Shown: positions 22,538 to 34,883 of the stretch, piece by piece
Numbering within the stretch: the stretch's first letter is position 1
How the letters are laid out: each line of letters opens with the position of its first letter
Assembly (NCBI RefSeq): GCF_001540865.1
Contig: NC_033631.1
Location: forward strand, 1,095,532 to 1,159,531
DNA length: 64,000 nucleotides
Direction of reading: 5' to 3'
Source of the DNA: Ananas comosus
Taxonomy: Eukaryota > Streptophyta > Magnoliopsida > Poales > Bromeliaceae
The notes under the pieces: model-generated
What the model was told of the DNA's origin: nothing
The model's input: the letters and a program-made list of their open reading frames with translations, nothing else
Database searches by the model: none
Made by a program: the position numbers and the translations under genes

Positions 22538-22836
22538 GTTAGTTTGTGCTTCTTCCACTTATTCTTTTTAATCAAGTTTTATGTTCCAAGGGTTCTTGCT
22601 TTTGATTCTCTTTGCTATCAACTAGCTCAATTCTCAAAGCACTGAGAGAGTATAGTGTGTCATTGTTGTGTAATATATTAATGTTTGGATTCAATTGATC
22701 TTTGGAAGCAAGATTAACAAGAGATAATAATTGAGCTAGAATAAGAACTTTTACTTTATTGTTCATGATTGGGCATCTAGATCGATGATCAATGCCACGA
22801 AAGATGATTAAGGACACATTAACTTTCTAGAAAAAG

Positions 22837-22994
22837 ACCGACCATCCCTAGAGCAAGTAGCAAAGAGCTTGATGGTTGGTACCCGAGGTCTCAAGTTCGA
22901 ATCATAGTTGATTCACATTTCTAGCCAAGTTTATTTCTAAATGAAATAAACGAAGCGGGTAGCATGCTATCTATCTCTAAAAAAAAAAAAAAAA
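22837..22994 (+). mobile_element. tRNA-derived SINE, nearly full length
   Basis: Starts ACCGACCATCCCTAGAGCAA. It has a pol III box A-like segment (TAGCAAAGAGCTTGATGG) and box B-like CAAGTTCGAATCATAG about 40 bases later, a short body, the hairpin-like GGGTAGCATGCTATC, and an A tail. Flanking AACTTTCTAGAAAAAG and AACTTTCTATAAAAAT are an imperfect ~16-bp target duplication. Units 1 and 3 have the empty site (near 8370 and 53330), so it is a unit 2-specific insertion. Confidence 0.8.
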
Positions 22995-24248
22995 ACTTTC
23001 TATAAAAATAGTTTTTTGATTTTTAAAATTTATTTTCTGGGTCACCAAGTGGGCACAATATGAATGGTCAACATAAGCAACCTTCTAAAAATAAAATTTT
23101 AAAAAATTCTTAAATTCACCATCTTGTTTAATTGTAGATCTTGATATAGATAGTTGAGAGAATTTTATTTATCATCAAAAGCTCAACTAATATCTGCAGT
23201 TTAATGCATGGCATTTAAATTTAGTTTGCTTGTCTTTTCTATTCACCTCTTCTACTGGCATATTGGCATCACTTGCTAGACCTTCAACATGTAAATGAGT
23301 AAAAGATCTTAATAGATTACTGTTAGATCAAGCTTTTGGGAAACAAGACCAATAGCCACTGTTGATTCCTTAGTTATATAGACCATAAATATATATCATA
23401 GAGAAATGTACATAGTGGATACTGGATAGCATACATAGTGGATACTGGATTTAAACTTGCTGAAGTAAAATGAGACGACCTTCTACAACATATTACAAAT
23501 TGCAGCACAAATCAAAGAAGTAAAAATAGAACATTTAGATTCTGGTCCGATAATAGGCAGCGTGAATGCCGAGGCAATCAAATTTAATATATTAGAAATA
23601 CGAGAGTTCATGAGTCTAAAATTAAGTTCTTATATTTCTTTTAACGCAAAACTATATATTTGAAGGAGCACTCATTGTTTCTTGCTCAAATGAGACTTGT
23701 ATAGATAGCCCCGGTATTGCCTTATTAATGAACAAGGAGAGGGCTTCAAGGAAAACTCTATTTATAATTGTTAATTCTGGAATAATTTACAATCACTCTT
23801 AATACAATGCCCACTACTCAGTGACTAGCAGCAGGTTCATTTACTTTCCAACTCTTTATTGATTTCATACTGTTTTAAAGGACTTTTCGGCATCTTGCTC
23901 TGCAAAATAAACATCAAGGTCATGTAGGAGTTTAGTATGACTAGTTATAATGAATCTTTTATCTCAAAAATTTGTTAAACTAATTCTCAACCAAGTTATT
24001 GCTTTTTGTTCTCGCAAACTACAATGTTATTACTGGTGTTTCTTAGTTTTAACTGAGGATTAATTGTAACAAATGTTTGTTTGGTGCACTAGAGAGTTAT
24101 TTTGGTTGAGACAGTAACATGTTCTTTATGAAAATCGCCAAGACTCGTAAGAGCGTTAAAAAATCATCATTTTTTGTAGTGTTCCATTTAGAGAGACATG
24201 GTAATTTGAAAAGATCGTTTATTTCAGGCTCACTTCGGAGGAAGCCTC

Positions 24249-27163
24249 ATGGCGGAGGCTNCGGATATCAACAATGAAAGAACTCATGAAGGATATAAGT
24301 GAGATTAAGGATGAGCTTGAGAGCATGCTATCCTTCCTACGGATCGCAGAAAGATTAAAAGAGAAGGATGAGAGCACAAAAACCTTCATAAAACAAACAA
24401 GAGACTTGGCTTTCGACATTGAGGATATTATAGATGAGTTCACGTACAAGCTGGGTGAGGAGCAAGGAGGGGTTCTACCCAGAGCAATCAAGAGGTGCAG
24501 AAATATAAAAACATGGGATGACCTTAGCAGCAAACTTAAAGAGATCAAAATTAAGCTCCAAAACATTATGGAGAGAAGGACACGATATGATACAAGAGGA
24601 ATGGAAAGTGAAGTAAAACCTCGAATAGCTGTTGGCGGTAGCAAGAGCCATGTAGAATTAGCACATTTTGTCGAGGAGGATGATATCGTGGGTATTGACA
24701 AGTACAGGGACTTGTTGCTCAAATGGTTGAAAGATGAGGATGAGCAACAACGACAGCCCATGATAATCTCAGTGTTTGGAATGGGTGGTCTAGGGAAGAC
24801 AACTCTCGTAACTCACGTGTACAAAATCATCAAAGCTACCTTTGATGCTTGTGCCTGGGTTGCTGTATCTCAAAGTTATGAGACTGATGATTTGCTTAGA
24901 CGGATTTTAAAAGAGTTTTATAGGGAAGATCGTGAGAAAAGACAAGCACCTAACAACATTGATACCATGGATTGCAGAAGCTTGGTTGAGACTATTCGCA
25001 CTTACTTGCAATGTAAAAATTATGTACTCATTCTAGATGATGTTTGGAGTACTGATGTACTGGACAATATAAAGAATGCACTTCTGAATAGTAATAGCAA
25101 TAGTAGAATAGTTCTCACAGCAAGGAGTTGCGATGTAGCAATACTAGCTAATAAGCACTATATGTTTGAGCTAAAGACACTAGAGGCAGATCATTCATGG
25201 GATTTGTTTTGTAAAAATGCATTTTGGAAAAGTGCAAACAAGATTTGCCCACAGCCTTTAGAACAATGTGCTAAAAAAATCGTCGAGAAGTGCGGTGGCT
25301 TGCCCCTTGCTATCGTATCTATAGCCCGTCTCTTATCATTTCGAGAACAAACCGGTTTTGAATGGGAGAAGGTTTACAAAGATCTTGAGTGGTATCTAAC
25401 CGACAACGCATCGAAAATCCATGAAAAAGTACATGACATTTTGAAACTTAGTTTGGACGATCTTCCCCATTACCTTCGAAATTGCTTTTTATATTGTTCT
25501 AGCTTTCCGGAAGACTATACAATTGAAAGTGACAGGCTCATAAGGCTTTGGGTGGCTGAAGGGTTCATTGAAGAAAGAGAAAGAACGATGGAGGAAGTGG
25601 CAGAGGACTACCTTAATGAACTTGTTCATCGCTGTCTACTACAAGTGGTACATAGGGATGAAGTCCGTAGAGTTCAAGGATGTCGAATGCATGACATCAT
25701 TCGTGTGCTTGCTCTTTCCGAGTCAAAGGAGTTAAGTTTCTGCATGGTCTATGAGCATTCACGGGAAAAATTGCAGAGATCCAAAGCACGCCGCTTGTCA
25801 ATCCTAAGCAATATAACTAATTATTGTACTGAAGACAAATCTCATTTGCGTTCAGTGCTTGTTTTCAACAATTCCATGAGCTATGATTTACTGCTGTCGG
25901 TCTTAAGATCATCAAAATTTTTACGTGTCTTGGAACTAGGAGGAGCGCTAATCGAGAAACTACCGAGTGAGATCTGTAACCTATTCAACCTGCATTATCT
26001 AGGCTTGCGAGCTACAAAAATTAAGGAGCTTCCAAGATCAATCGGGAAGCTACGAAATCTGCAAGTATTACATACATATGACAGTGAAATAGAAAAGCTG
26101 CCAAAAGGAATAACAGAGCTTCAAAAGTTGAGACATCTATTTTTGTCTGACGATTTGGGTAAGAACATCAAGCCACCGGTGGGAATATGGCGCTTGAAGG
26201 GCTTGCAGAGTTTGACAACTATTAGGGCAACTAGGAAGATTGTGCAGAATGTAGATGCTTTGANTAGATACAGGTGAAAGTAAAATAGAAAAGCTGCCAA
26301 AGGAAATAACAGAGCTTCAAAAGTTGAGACATCTAATTTTGCCCTACTATTTGGGTAAGAACATCAAGGCACTGGTCGGAATACGGCGCTTGAAGGGCTT
26401 GCATAGTTTGGCAAACATTGGTGCAACTAGGAAGATTGTGCGNCGGAATGTAGAAGCTTTGACAGAGTTGCGGACATTTGGGATAGAGGGCGTAAGAACC
26501 CATCACTGTGCAGACTTGTGGAATAGTATCACAAAGATGAACCATCTTAGCAATTTAGATGTCATCAGTGGACGTGGGCAAGAATTACAGCAGTTGGGCA
26601 CCCTGCGCCTACCTCTACCAATTCAAGAATTATGGCTGAGGGGTAAATTAGACAAAACCTCAGTCCCTGAGCTTGCCACATCCTTTGGGTCTCTAACAAA
26701 CCTAATCGGATTAACACTTTTTTATGCAAATTTGGATGAAGATACATTTCCTTACCTGCAAGCGTTGCCCGCGTTGATGTTTCTTGGCCTTTATGAGGCA
26801 TATGACGGCATGAAGTTGCACTTCCAAGCAACATCATTCCCCAAGCTAAAGGAATTGTTAATACAAGATGCCCCGAATCTCAGTCAGGTGGAAATAGAAA
26901 GAGGAGCAATGGCAAGCCTGAATAAGCTAGACCTACACCGTTGTCCAGAGCTAAAGGAGCTGCCCCACGGCATTGAGTACCTTACCACCCTTAAGGATTT
27001 ATACATTTGGCGTCCAGCAAAGGAACTTGTTGAGCTGCTTCTAGGAGGAGGAGGAGGAGGAGAAGGCGACCACAGCAATGATTGCCGCACGAGGGTTCGC
27101 CACATCCCGAATTTTACTATTGGTTTCAAACGAGACGGCAAGGTTGTCGAAGAAAGGATTTGA
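24249..27163 (+). CDS. CC-NBS-LRR (RPM1-like) disease-resistance gene 2, with assembly gaps
   Basis: Paralogue of genes 1 and 3. The start codon context (CATGGCGGAGGCT) is present at 24249, but an N at 24261 replaces about 81 bases that encode residues 5-31 in gene 1. Beyond it: coiled coil with IEDIIDEF, P-loop GMGGLGKTTLVT, kinase-2 LILDDVW, RNBS-B SRIVLTAR (Thr to Ala against paralogues), GLPLA, RNBS-D CFLYCSSFPEDY, MHD in GCRMHDIIRVLAL, then LRRs. Between N at 26264 and N at 26443 lies a ~180-base piece that repeats the preceding LRR segment; AATGTAGA-GCTTTGA occurs both before the first N and after the second. This looks like an unmerged contig, not an extra LRR. The C-terminus has a glycine-rich linker (LLGGGGGGEGD) and ends at TTGA. 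No inactivating mutation is seen outside the gaps, so this is the best candidate for a functional member. Confidence 0.85.
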
Positions 27164-27179
27164 TGATTCCACATCATGT

Positions 27180-27440
27180 AGGTGAGTTTGGGCGCTTTTT
27201 GCAAAGCACCGACCGAGCTTGATGCTTTCATATTTTCTGCCTCAGATCTTCTAAATAATCCGTGCTTGAGGAAAATTGAAAATGATGATCGATATGCAGG
27301 TGTTATCTTATATGTGTATTTTATTTTATTTTTCAATGTATGTGTGTGTAAAAGTGAATGCATCAAATTAGTTGGTGCATGCCTTCAGCTACTCGTATTA
27401 TGTATTTGGAGAATGCTTTGTACCCTTTAAACTTTATTTA
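27180..27440 (+). other. Conserved 3'UTR region of NLR gene 2
   Basis: Shared almost base for base with 63170-63430 and, with insertions, with 17360-18620. It contains GGGCGCTTTTTGCAAAGCACC and CCGTGCTTGAGGAAAATTG. The GTAG/GTGAGT just after the stop codon could be a 3'UTR splice donor. The open frame 27182-27430 has counterparts in the paralogues (63173-63445) but lacks a supported start and reads as untranslated sequence. Confidence 0.5.
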
Positions 27441-28480
27441 TTGACTAAAATAAAAAAAAAACCTTCCCTTATAAATATCCATATTTTTTACTTTCTAAGA
27501 TGACTAAATTTTCTTTACTTGTTAAGAAAAAAATTATAGGGTGTCTTCAGTATAAATTATAAGAAATGGACTGAATAGTAGTGACGGAACTCTGACAATC
27601 GAAAGCGTTTAAATCCATCAACTTGAAATTTTGAGAAGATAAAATATAGGGTGTGTTTGGTTCGAAGTTGAAATCGATATCAGAATCGGAATGAGAATAA
27701 GGCGGAAACAGAATCGGACTGATTCATTACCTCATTTTATTTTGTTCGCCACCTGAATCAGAATCGAAATGAATAATTCTTATTGTCGGTATTTGATTCA
27801 AATAGATATCAGAAGCGTAATCAAATTAATATGTTAAATTTATCTTTAAAATATATTCGTTTAAATCCAAACTGAAAATTAAATATTAAAAATTTACGTC
27901 AAAATTTTAAATATATTTTTTAAAAAAATTAAAATTTGAAATTGAACAGATGATTCAAAATATAAAACTAAATTTCGATTTATTTAAGTTCAAACTTAAA
28001 ATTATAATTTCAATTTCAATTTGAATCCATAAATTAAATTTAAATTTTAAATAAAACTTTAGATTTTAAATTAAATTTAAATTTAAATTCAAATTTGTAA
28101 ATTAGATTCGAAATGCTTGATTGAATTTTAATTTTAATTTAAGTTCAAATTAAAATTTAAATTTATAAATATAATTTTTAAACTTAAGTTTATATTTTAA
28201 TTAAAAAATAAGCTTTAAAAAACTAAATTTAATCTGAATAAATCCATTCCATCTGGATTCAATTTTCAATCTAGCCTCCCAGGCACCCGGGAATCAGAAT
28301 TAAAATGGGAATTCCGCATACCAAAAACAGATAAACGGATTTGTCCATTTCAATTCCGATTCCAGGATGAAAAATGGGCGAACCAAATACGCCCATAGAT
28401 TTTTGAAAGCCAGTAGAGGAAGTGATGGATGAAAAAACAAATATTTACATAGAATTTTCTATATTTTACCCTTATTAAAA
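27440..28480. mobile_element. Insertion shared by units 2 and 3, containing a MITE at 27652-28396
   Basis: Downstream of ACTTTATTTATT genes 2 and 3 have extra DNA (27440-28480; 63440 to beyond window end), while unit 1 (18630) and the orphan end (37390) run straight on to AAAAGATT. Within it, GGGTGTGTTTGGTTCG (27652) and CGAACCAAATACGCCC (28396) are inverted ends of an AT-rich MITE. The same left end (GGGTTTGTTTGGTTCG) is at 63544. Superfamily not certain. Confidence 0.6.
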
Positions 28481-29060
28481 AGATTAAAAAAAAATTGAAG
28501 AAAAAGCTTTCGTATAATGTCTGAAAGGATAAAAGCAAATTTCAGTTCTTAACTAGGTTGAGTTAATCCTAAGGTAAATAGGACTTGATATAACAAGATA
28601 AGAATAGATCCTAAATAGAAGAGGTAGTTTCACAAATATTAATTGTTGTTTAACAGATTAGTTAGAAAATTTATTGTTAGATTTCGGATTAAATTTTTAG
28701 TTATTTAAATTAAAGTCAAATTTATTTAAAATTAAAGTCAAATTCTACTTTAATTAGGATAAGATGAGATTTAGTTTTATTAAAATATAAATAGAGTTTA
28801 ATTAAGAATCTAATTAGACTGTGAGCTCTAATGAGTCTCTACATTTGACACGTTCATTATATATTTATATACAAGATGTACGGCCAGAGGAGATAATTAA
28901 TTAAGCTCTCAATTAAATAGTATTTAGCAAATTAGAGGGGGTCGATTATATTGAAATAATGATGACCAATTTGTTCGCCAATTAATTTTAGTTCGCATGT
29001 GCTACTCATGTCATCATAATTGTTGAAACAAAAATCAAATTCTCTTGACCTTTTCTCATA

Positions 29061-29463
29061 GACAGATTGATTTAAGAAACGTATTGATTATTTTTAATAA
29101 ACCACTACTTCGCATGGCGTCTATAATATTAGAATATATATATTAATATATGATTCATTTACTACTAATTGAATTGAATTTGAATTTGGATTAATGTAGA
29201 TATAGATAAAATTATCATGCCAATCCTACTTTATTTATATTTATTCGAAANTTTTTTTTTTTTTTTTTTTTTGAGAGATAGGTAGCAAGCTACCCGTTTC
29301 GTTTAGACAGATTGATTTACGAAACATATTGATTATTTTTAATAAACCACTGCTTCGTATGGTGTCTATAATATTACAATATATATATTGAATTTGAATA
29401 TGGATTAATGTAGATATAGATAAAATTATCATGCCAATCCTACTTTATTTATATTTATTCGAA
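29061..29463. repeat. ~180-bp direct repeat around an N and a LINE/SINE tail
   Basis: CAGATTGATTTAAGAAACGTATTG to TATATTTATTCGAA (29063-29248) is repeated with differences at 29307-29463. Between are the N at 29251 and a minus-strand retroposon tail (T run, GAGAGATAGGTAGCAAGCTACC). The duplication straddling an N suggests two haplotypes or contigs placed in series; one carries the retroposon. Confidence 0.6.
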
Positions 29464-29976
29464 TGAAGAGAGTAGTTGGAATATGCATCTAATTCCGATT
29501 TCTTCCGTTAATTCGGAAAAAAATTTCTATCAAAAGAAATCTTCTGTTAATTCTCAAAAAGTTTTCTATCAAAAGAGGAGGATAGGTTTGTTCTTAATTT
29601 TGTGGAGTGACTAATTTAATAATTAGTTATACCTTTATTCTACGATATGATTCAGGGTTAATCTTAACTTAAATTTGAATTATCATAATTATATCATATA
29701 CTCTTTTTGGAATAACTATGGTTAATTGATGCATAATTATATGACCAAAAGAGATTCCAAAATATTTTCCCCAAAGTTTTTTTTTCCCCTTATAAAGAAT
29801 AGACTTTTATCTGAAGACTAATCAATATATATATTTTACAAGCCCTATGGGCACCTTTATAAAAAAAATAAAAATAAAAATAAAAAATTTAGGTACCGTG
29901 GCGTGACGAGTTAAAATGAATAAGTTATCTATGATGATATGGCAAATAAATACATCAATTCATTTGAACAAATTGT

Positions 29977-30188
29977 TGAAGGATTGGACTGATGTCACGT
30001 GATTCTCGACGACTGCTGCTCTAGCTACATGCTTTTGTTTCCTTTCACATGTTTTTTGGGCTTATGTTTATGTTCTCGTTGATTTCTTTTCGATTTTTCT
30101 AGGAGGCCCTAGCTGCTTCCACCTGTATGCTTAGTTCATTTTACTTTATGAATGAAGCAGGTAGCTTGCTACCTTTTTCTCAAAAAAA
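29977..30188 (+). mobile_element. 5'-truncated LINE 3' end with 20-bp target duplication
   Basis: The 20-mer AATTCATTTGAACAAATTGT is present on both sides (29957-29976, 30189-30208). Unit 1 has it once (20113-20132, one change), giving a clean empty site. The insert ends GAAGCAGGTAGCTTGCTACC, TTTTTCTC and A9. It lacks tRNA-like boxes, so it is read as a LINE 3' fragment that shares its tail with the local SINEs. Confidence 0.75.
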
Positions 30189-30330
30189 AATTCATTTGAA
30201 CAAATTGTATGTTGGAAATGAAAAGTACAATCTTAAAGGGAAAAAATAATTGGCATATCCCACAGCATAAAGAGAGCCTGGGATCCCAAGAGACATGAGA
30301 TCATTATGTGCATAATAATCATTTATTTAC

Positions 30331-31560
30331 TATGCATTCTATACAAAACAAATAATTATTAAGAGAAATAAACATGAGTGAAAAAATAGTATAGTAGGGG
30401 GAAATAAAAAGCAAGAGAAATTAGTATGGGGTGTTATTTTTGTTATAAATAAATTATAAGTATGGATCCATATCAAGATAAGAAACATGCACACCGAATT
30501 CTAATCACCAAGACGAGATTGGACACGGAGCTAAATCTCTTCTAAAGATGATGACTTACTGACAATTACACCTTGTGCATGTTATTTGATTTACGACTAA
30601 CATGAAAAAATTGGTTCGTAGATCGATGAACCCAACTTTTGGGTGTACAAATAGTATTGCTCAAAAATAAAAGGGACCAGTAAAATATTTTCATTCCATT
30701 GTTTGCATAAAATTTACCGTTTATTATTATTATTTTTTTTTGTAACTTATACCCATGTTTAGAATTTCTTACATATTAGCATTCGAGTCCTATCAAATAA
30801 ACCAACGCCAAAGTACACTATATTACATTAAAATCAGGAACACAAAATTCTAAAACTCTATATCAATAACCTTAGACAAATTCATATAGAACAGTACAAT
30901 TTTGGAATATATAACATTATTGAAATATCAAATTCCATCCAAGTTTTGTCCNTATTTACTATGCATTCTATACAAAACAATTAATTATTAAGAGAAATAA
31001 ACATGAGTGAAAAAATAGTATAGTAGGGAAAAATAAAAAGCTAGAGAAATTAGTATGGGGTATTATTTTTGTTATAAATAAATTACAAGTATGGATCCAT
31101 ATAAATATAAGAAAACAAGCACACCGAATTCTAATCGATCACCAAGACGAGATTGGACACGGAGCTAAATCTCTTCTAAAGCTGATGACTTACTGACAAT
31201 TACACTTTGTGCATATTAATTGATTTACGACTAACATAAAAAAATTTGTTCGTAGATGAACCCAACTTTCGAGTGTACAAATAGTATTGCTCAAGAATAA
31301 AATGGACCAATAGAACATTTGCATTCAATTGTTTGCATAAAATTTACGATTTCATTTTTTTTTTTGTATCTCATACCCATGTTTAGAATTTCTTCAAATA
31401 AACCAAGGCCAAAGTACACTATTTTACATTAAAATCAGGAACACAAAATTCTAAAACTCTATATCAACAACCTGAGACAAATTCATATAGAACAGTACAA
31501 TTTTAGAATATATAACATCATTGAAATATCAAATTCCATCCAAGTTCCGTCGAGCGCAAA
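30331..31560. repeat. Two ~610-bp direct repeats separated by an N
   Basis: 30331-30950 and 30953-31560 match nearly throughout (TATTTACTATGCATTCTATAC, GGACACGGAGCTAAATCTC, CAAATTCCATCCAAGTT) with scattered substitutions and small indels. The single N at 30952 sits exactly at the junction, so haplotype duplication in the assembly is at least as likely as a true tandem duplication. No gene is seen. Confidence 0.7.
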
Positions 31561-31864
31561 TTTTCTTTTCCTTCTATTATATTTTTTTCAACATGTATTG
31601 CGTCGAACATAAACAAAACGAGGAACAACACGCTGAAGCAAAAGATAAAACACACTATGTACCACTTTTCAAATTACCCAGAAAGGTTTAAATAAAACGA
31701 GGAACAACATGGTTCGTACCAATTTTCGGAGTACCCACATGAGAAACCCTTGGTGAGTTCGCTCGAAAGTTTTATAAGTCTTTCGAGGGCATCATACCAT
31801 TCGATCCATCTCCGAGCAGTCTATTTATATGATGATTTTGACAAGCATGAAATGCTTCGGCAGA

Positions 31865-34051
31865 TCAGCTCTTCTGATGCACAGCAATCACATGGATGTC
31901 CATCTCCTTCAGCATGACGGATCGGCCGCAAGAATCGCATGGCGCCGTTCGCGACCCACATATGCTCCCGTGCTCGGAGAGACCTCTGAGGCGGTCGCGG
32001 GCATCGAGCGGTTCGGTCCCGGCTTGGACCATGTCTCCGCAAAAACGGCACACTATGAGCCGCAGTGGGCAGGTCAAGGACTGGTGTTGGACCTACCATC
32101 ACAAAGAAAGAAGTAAAAAGTTAATGCCTTTCACTGTAGAAGATAGATGTGGTTCAATGTTGGCTCTTACTACTGTAGTTTAGGCCATACCAAATCCATT
32201 TTTACAAAAGCATCTCTTTTTCAATAGTATGTATCAAATGGAACACCTGCTATTACCAAACTAAACAGATGGTTTCCAGTCTAAGTAGAATTGTAAGAGT
32301 AATCGGATTTAATCGGCTAATATTAATATCAAAATTTGTCTATTAACATTTTGGGAGTATAAAACATACCATGAGATCGCATACAAGGATATGTTTAGTT
32401 TTAGATTAAGGTATCAGCAGTAACTGACTCATAAAATGCAATGTATCAAGCATAATTTCAAAAACGAAGGGCATAAATCAAAACAATATACACAAACTGA
32501 TATATGCAGATGAAAAATCTCTATAGATATATAATAAACTACGCTTACCATTTCTTCCTTCTCAAGGACTACTCCACATGGGCAATTGAGTGGCTCATGA
32601 AAAACTTTCATATGCTTCTCCATCTCCCCCTGTTGAAAGGCTTGTCCGCATTTACCGCAATGCACATGATTCGCTGCTTGCTCCTTCCTGAGAACAACTC
32701 CGCACCCCTCATGCTGGCACACCAAATTATGCCTGATGCAGTATGCTTCATGGATCACAATGGTCCTGCTGGATATATAATGCCAACAATTCCGGCACTC
32801 TACTGAATCGGAATCAACTTGAGAGGAAGGATTCAATTGTTCTCCGACCTTTTGCCCGTTATTGTTAATATCCTTAACTTCTACAGAAATATTGAATTTC
32901 GTAACTCCCTTGAAGCCAAAAACTCCAATGCTGTAGGTACCTGCTACAAGGCTTTGATCCTTCTGTTTAAGTATCAAAATCTTCGAGCCCATCTCATGAG
33001 ATGACTATTCATGTCGATGTTGGGTCGGAAATACCAGTGGATGCCTAGATACATAAATATTAGTATCTCCATCACTGGTATCTACCTCAATCTTGACTTC
33101 TATGTTCATTAGCCCAGTTGAAACTTTCTCACTGAGAGTCTCTTCAATGGAAAATTTATAGTACATGAATTTTCCTTCTTCCACAATCCCCGACTCAGCC
33201 TTTCCTAATACAAGTGGTATGAGCACATGCTGTTCATTCTCATTGTCCAAAACAGAATCAGATCCCTCTATATCGACTTCGATATCTGTTTCTAAAATTG
33301 AAACACTCGAAGAAGGTTTGAGCTCGAGAACTCTTAATTTGTACTGCAGCTCTCCATAATAGACCGTGATAACATCGCCTTCTGACAGGGTCGCATGTTT
33401 TCGAAGAGTGGTTTCGAGGATAGCTTTTTGGTTAGGAAGGTCGGAGAAGCCCACTGCTTCGGGCTTAAGCTTAGCATAAGTTCCTTTTGGCAAGCTGGCA
33501 TAGCGCACCACAATTAAAGGAACTTCAATGTTGGTACCAGGGAATAAATTTGTCCAGACATGCGGAGGCAGCTCTGCAGAATTTTCTCGTGCAGTGAATT
33601 CGAGGACTCCTGAATGAGTCGTTGTTTTCATATCTTGATTTTCGCTGGAATTAGAAGTTGAGGGACCTCCTTCATTAACTTTGGACAACCTAAAGTACGT
33701 AGGACCTTTATCCAGGGCTCCTTGATCAGATAGCTCTTTGAAGCAAGAAGACGGTAGCTTGATCTTGTCTGCAGAACCATCATATGGAAGGGCTTCGAAT
33801 AACCTTGAAAAGACAATCCCGTTGCCTAGAAGCATGTTTTGAATTAATTGGTCTTTTTCTTTTTTATATGAATCCGATTTAATTGAGTCTTTATTTTGAA
33901 TCCTATAACGTTGATTGATTCTATTTCGCCATTTTTGCGGTACTAACCGCGACCATTTGGTTTGAGATAAATTGTACTGATAATGCCCCTTTAACCAGTT
34001 TTTCCATTCAATCATTCCAGACTTATGAATTTTCTTATGTCTTGGATTGGA
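31865..34051 (-). pseudogene. UFD1-domain / TRAF-type zinc-finger protein gene with plastid ycf1 5' end
   Basis: Two exons: about 34051-32549 and 32092-31865; intron 32548-32093 is bounded by GTAAGC and GTAG. Seen: the UFD1-type core ([39 protein letters not shown]) occupies 33840-33005. Cys/His clusters follow (CRNCWHYISSRTIVIH, CGKCGQAF, CPCGVVLEKEEM). The second exon has CPLRLIVCRFCGDMV and a CDSCGRSVMLKEMDIH ending. This architecture is that of the plant UFD1-family protein resembling PRLI-interacting factor K (Arabidopsis At4g15420 type), thought to act in ubiquitin-linked degradation. Two defects are visible. The family's N-terminal helical segment is missing and replaced in frame by ycf1 sequence (34051-33841). 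At 33007-33005 an in-frame TAG stands where the family has Trp (…QHRHE-stop-SSHEMGSK), so translation would end after 336 codons from the ATG at 34015. A true exon 1 further right was not found. Confidence 0.85.
33841..34051 (-). pseudogene. ycf1: Plastid ycf1 (TIC214) fragment
   Basis: The minus-strand frame reads [18 protein letters not shown], then [15 protein letters not shown] and KEKDQLI, recognisable as an internal part of plastid ycf1 (TIC214, inner-envelope translocon component). It is open from the N at 34052 through the junction near 33841 and continues without a stop into the UFD1 exon. TTCA/TTCAAAAC at the joint may be microhomology. It is plastid-derived nuclear DNA (NUPT), not a functional ycf1. 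Confidence 0.8.
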
Positions 34052-34052
34052 N

Positions 34053-34637
<585 letters not shown>

Positions 34638-34813
34638 ACTAAGAAATTCGATTAGGCGATGCCTGGAATTCGGGTTTTTCCAATTTTACTAGTATCATAA
34701 TTTCTGAATTTCTGCGTGAATCAAGATTGAGATTGAGGAAAGAAAGTTAAGTTTTCGAATCACTGACTCAGGCCCATTGTCGAATCCTACTCAGCAGAAT
34801 ATAGAGGTACTTA
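34638..34813. other. Plastid rpoC1-rpoC2 spacer
   Basis: Lies in the native plastid order between the rpoC1 stop and the rpoC2 start. No other feature is seen. Confidence 0.75.
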
Positions 34814-34883
34814 TGGCAGAACGGGCCGATCTGGTCTTTCACAATAAAGTGATAAATGGAACTGCTATGAAACAACTTATTAG
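34814..34883 (+). pseudogene. rpoC2: Plastid rpoC2 start (RNA polymerase beta'')
   Basis: Reads [19 protein letters not shown] and then KQLIS before breaking off at 34883, where rRNA-operon sequence in the opposite orientation begins. Only about 23 codons of a gene of more than 1300 codons remain. Confidence 0.85.

Noticed and set aside
27182..27430. 82-codon frame after NLR gene 2 as a separate small gene
   Set aside because: It lies in the conserved 3'UTR block, its conservation extends equally outside the frame, and the orphan copy at 37093 does not preserve it as the same protein.
31829..32183. 95-codon plus-strand frames at 31829-32116 and 31896-32183
   Set aside because: They are antisense to the recognised terminal exon (CDSCGRSVMLKEMDIH) of the UFD1-like gene.
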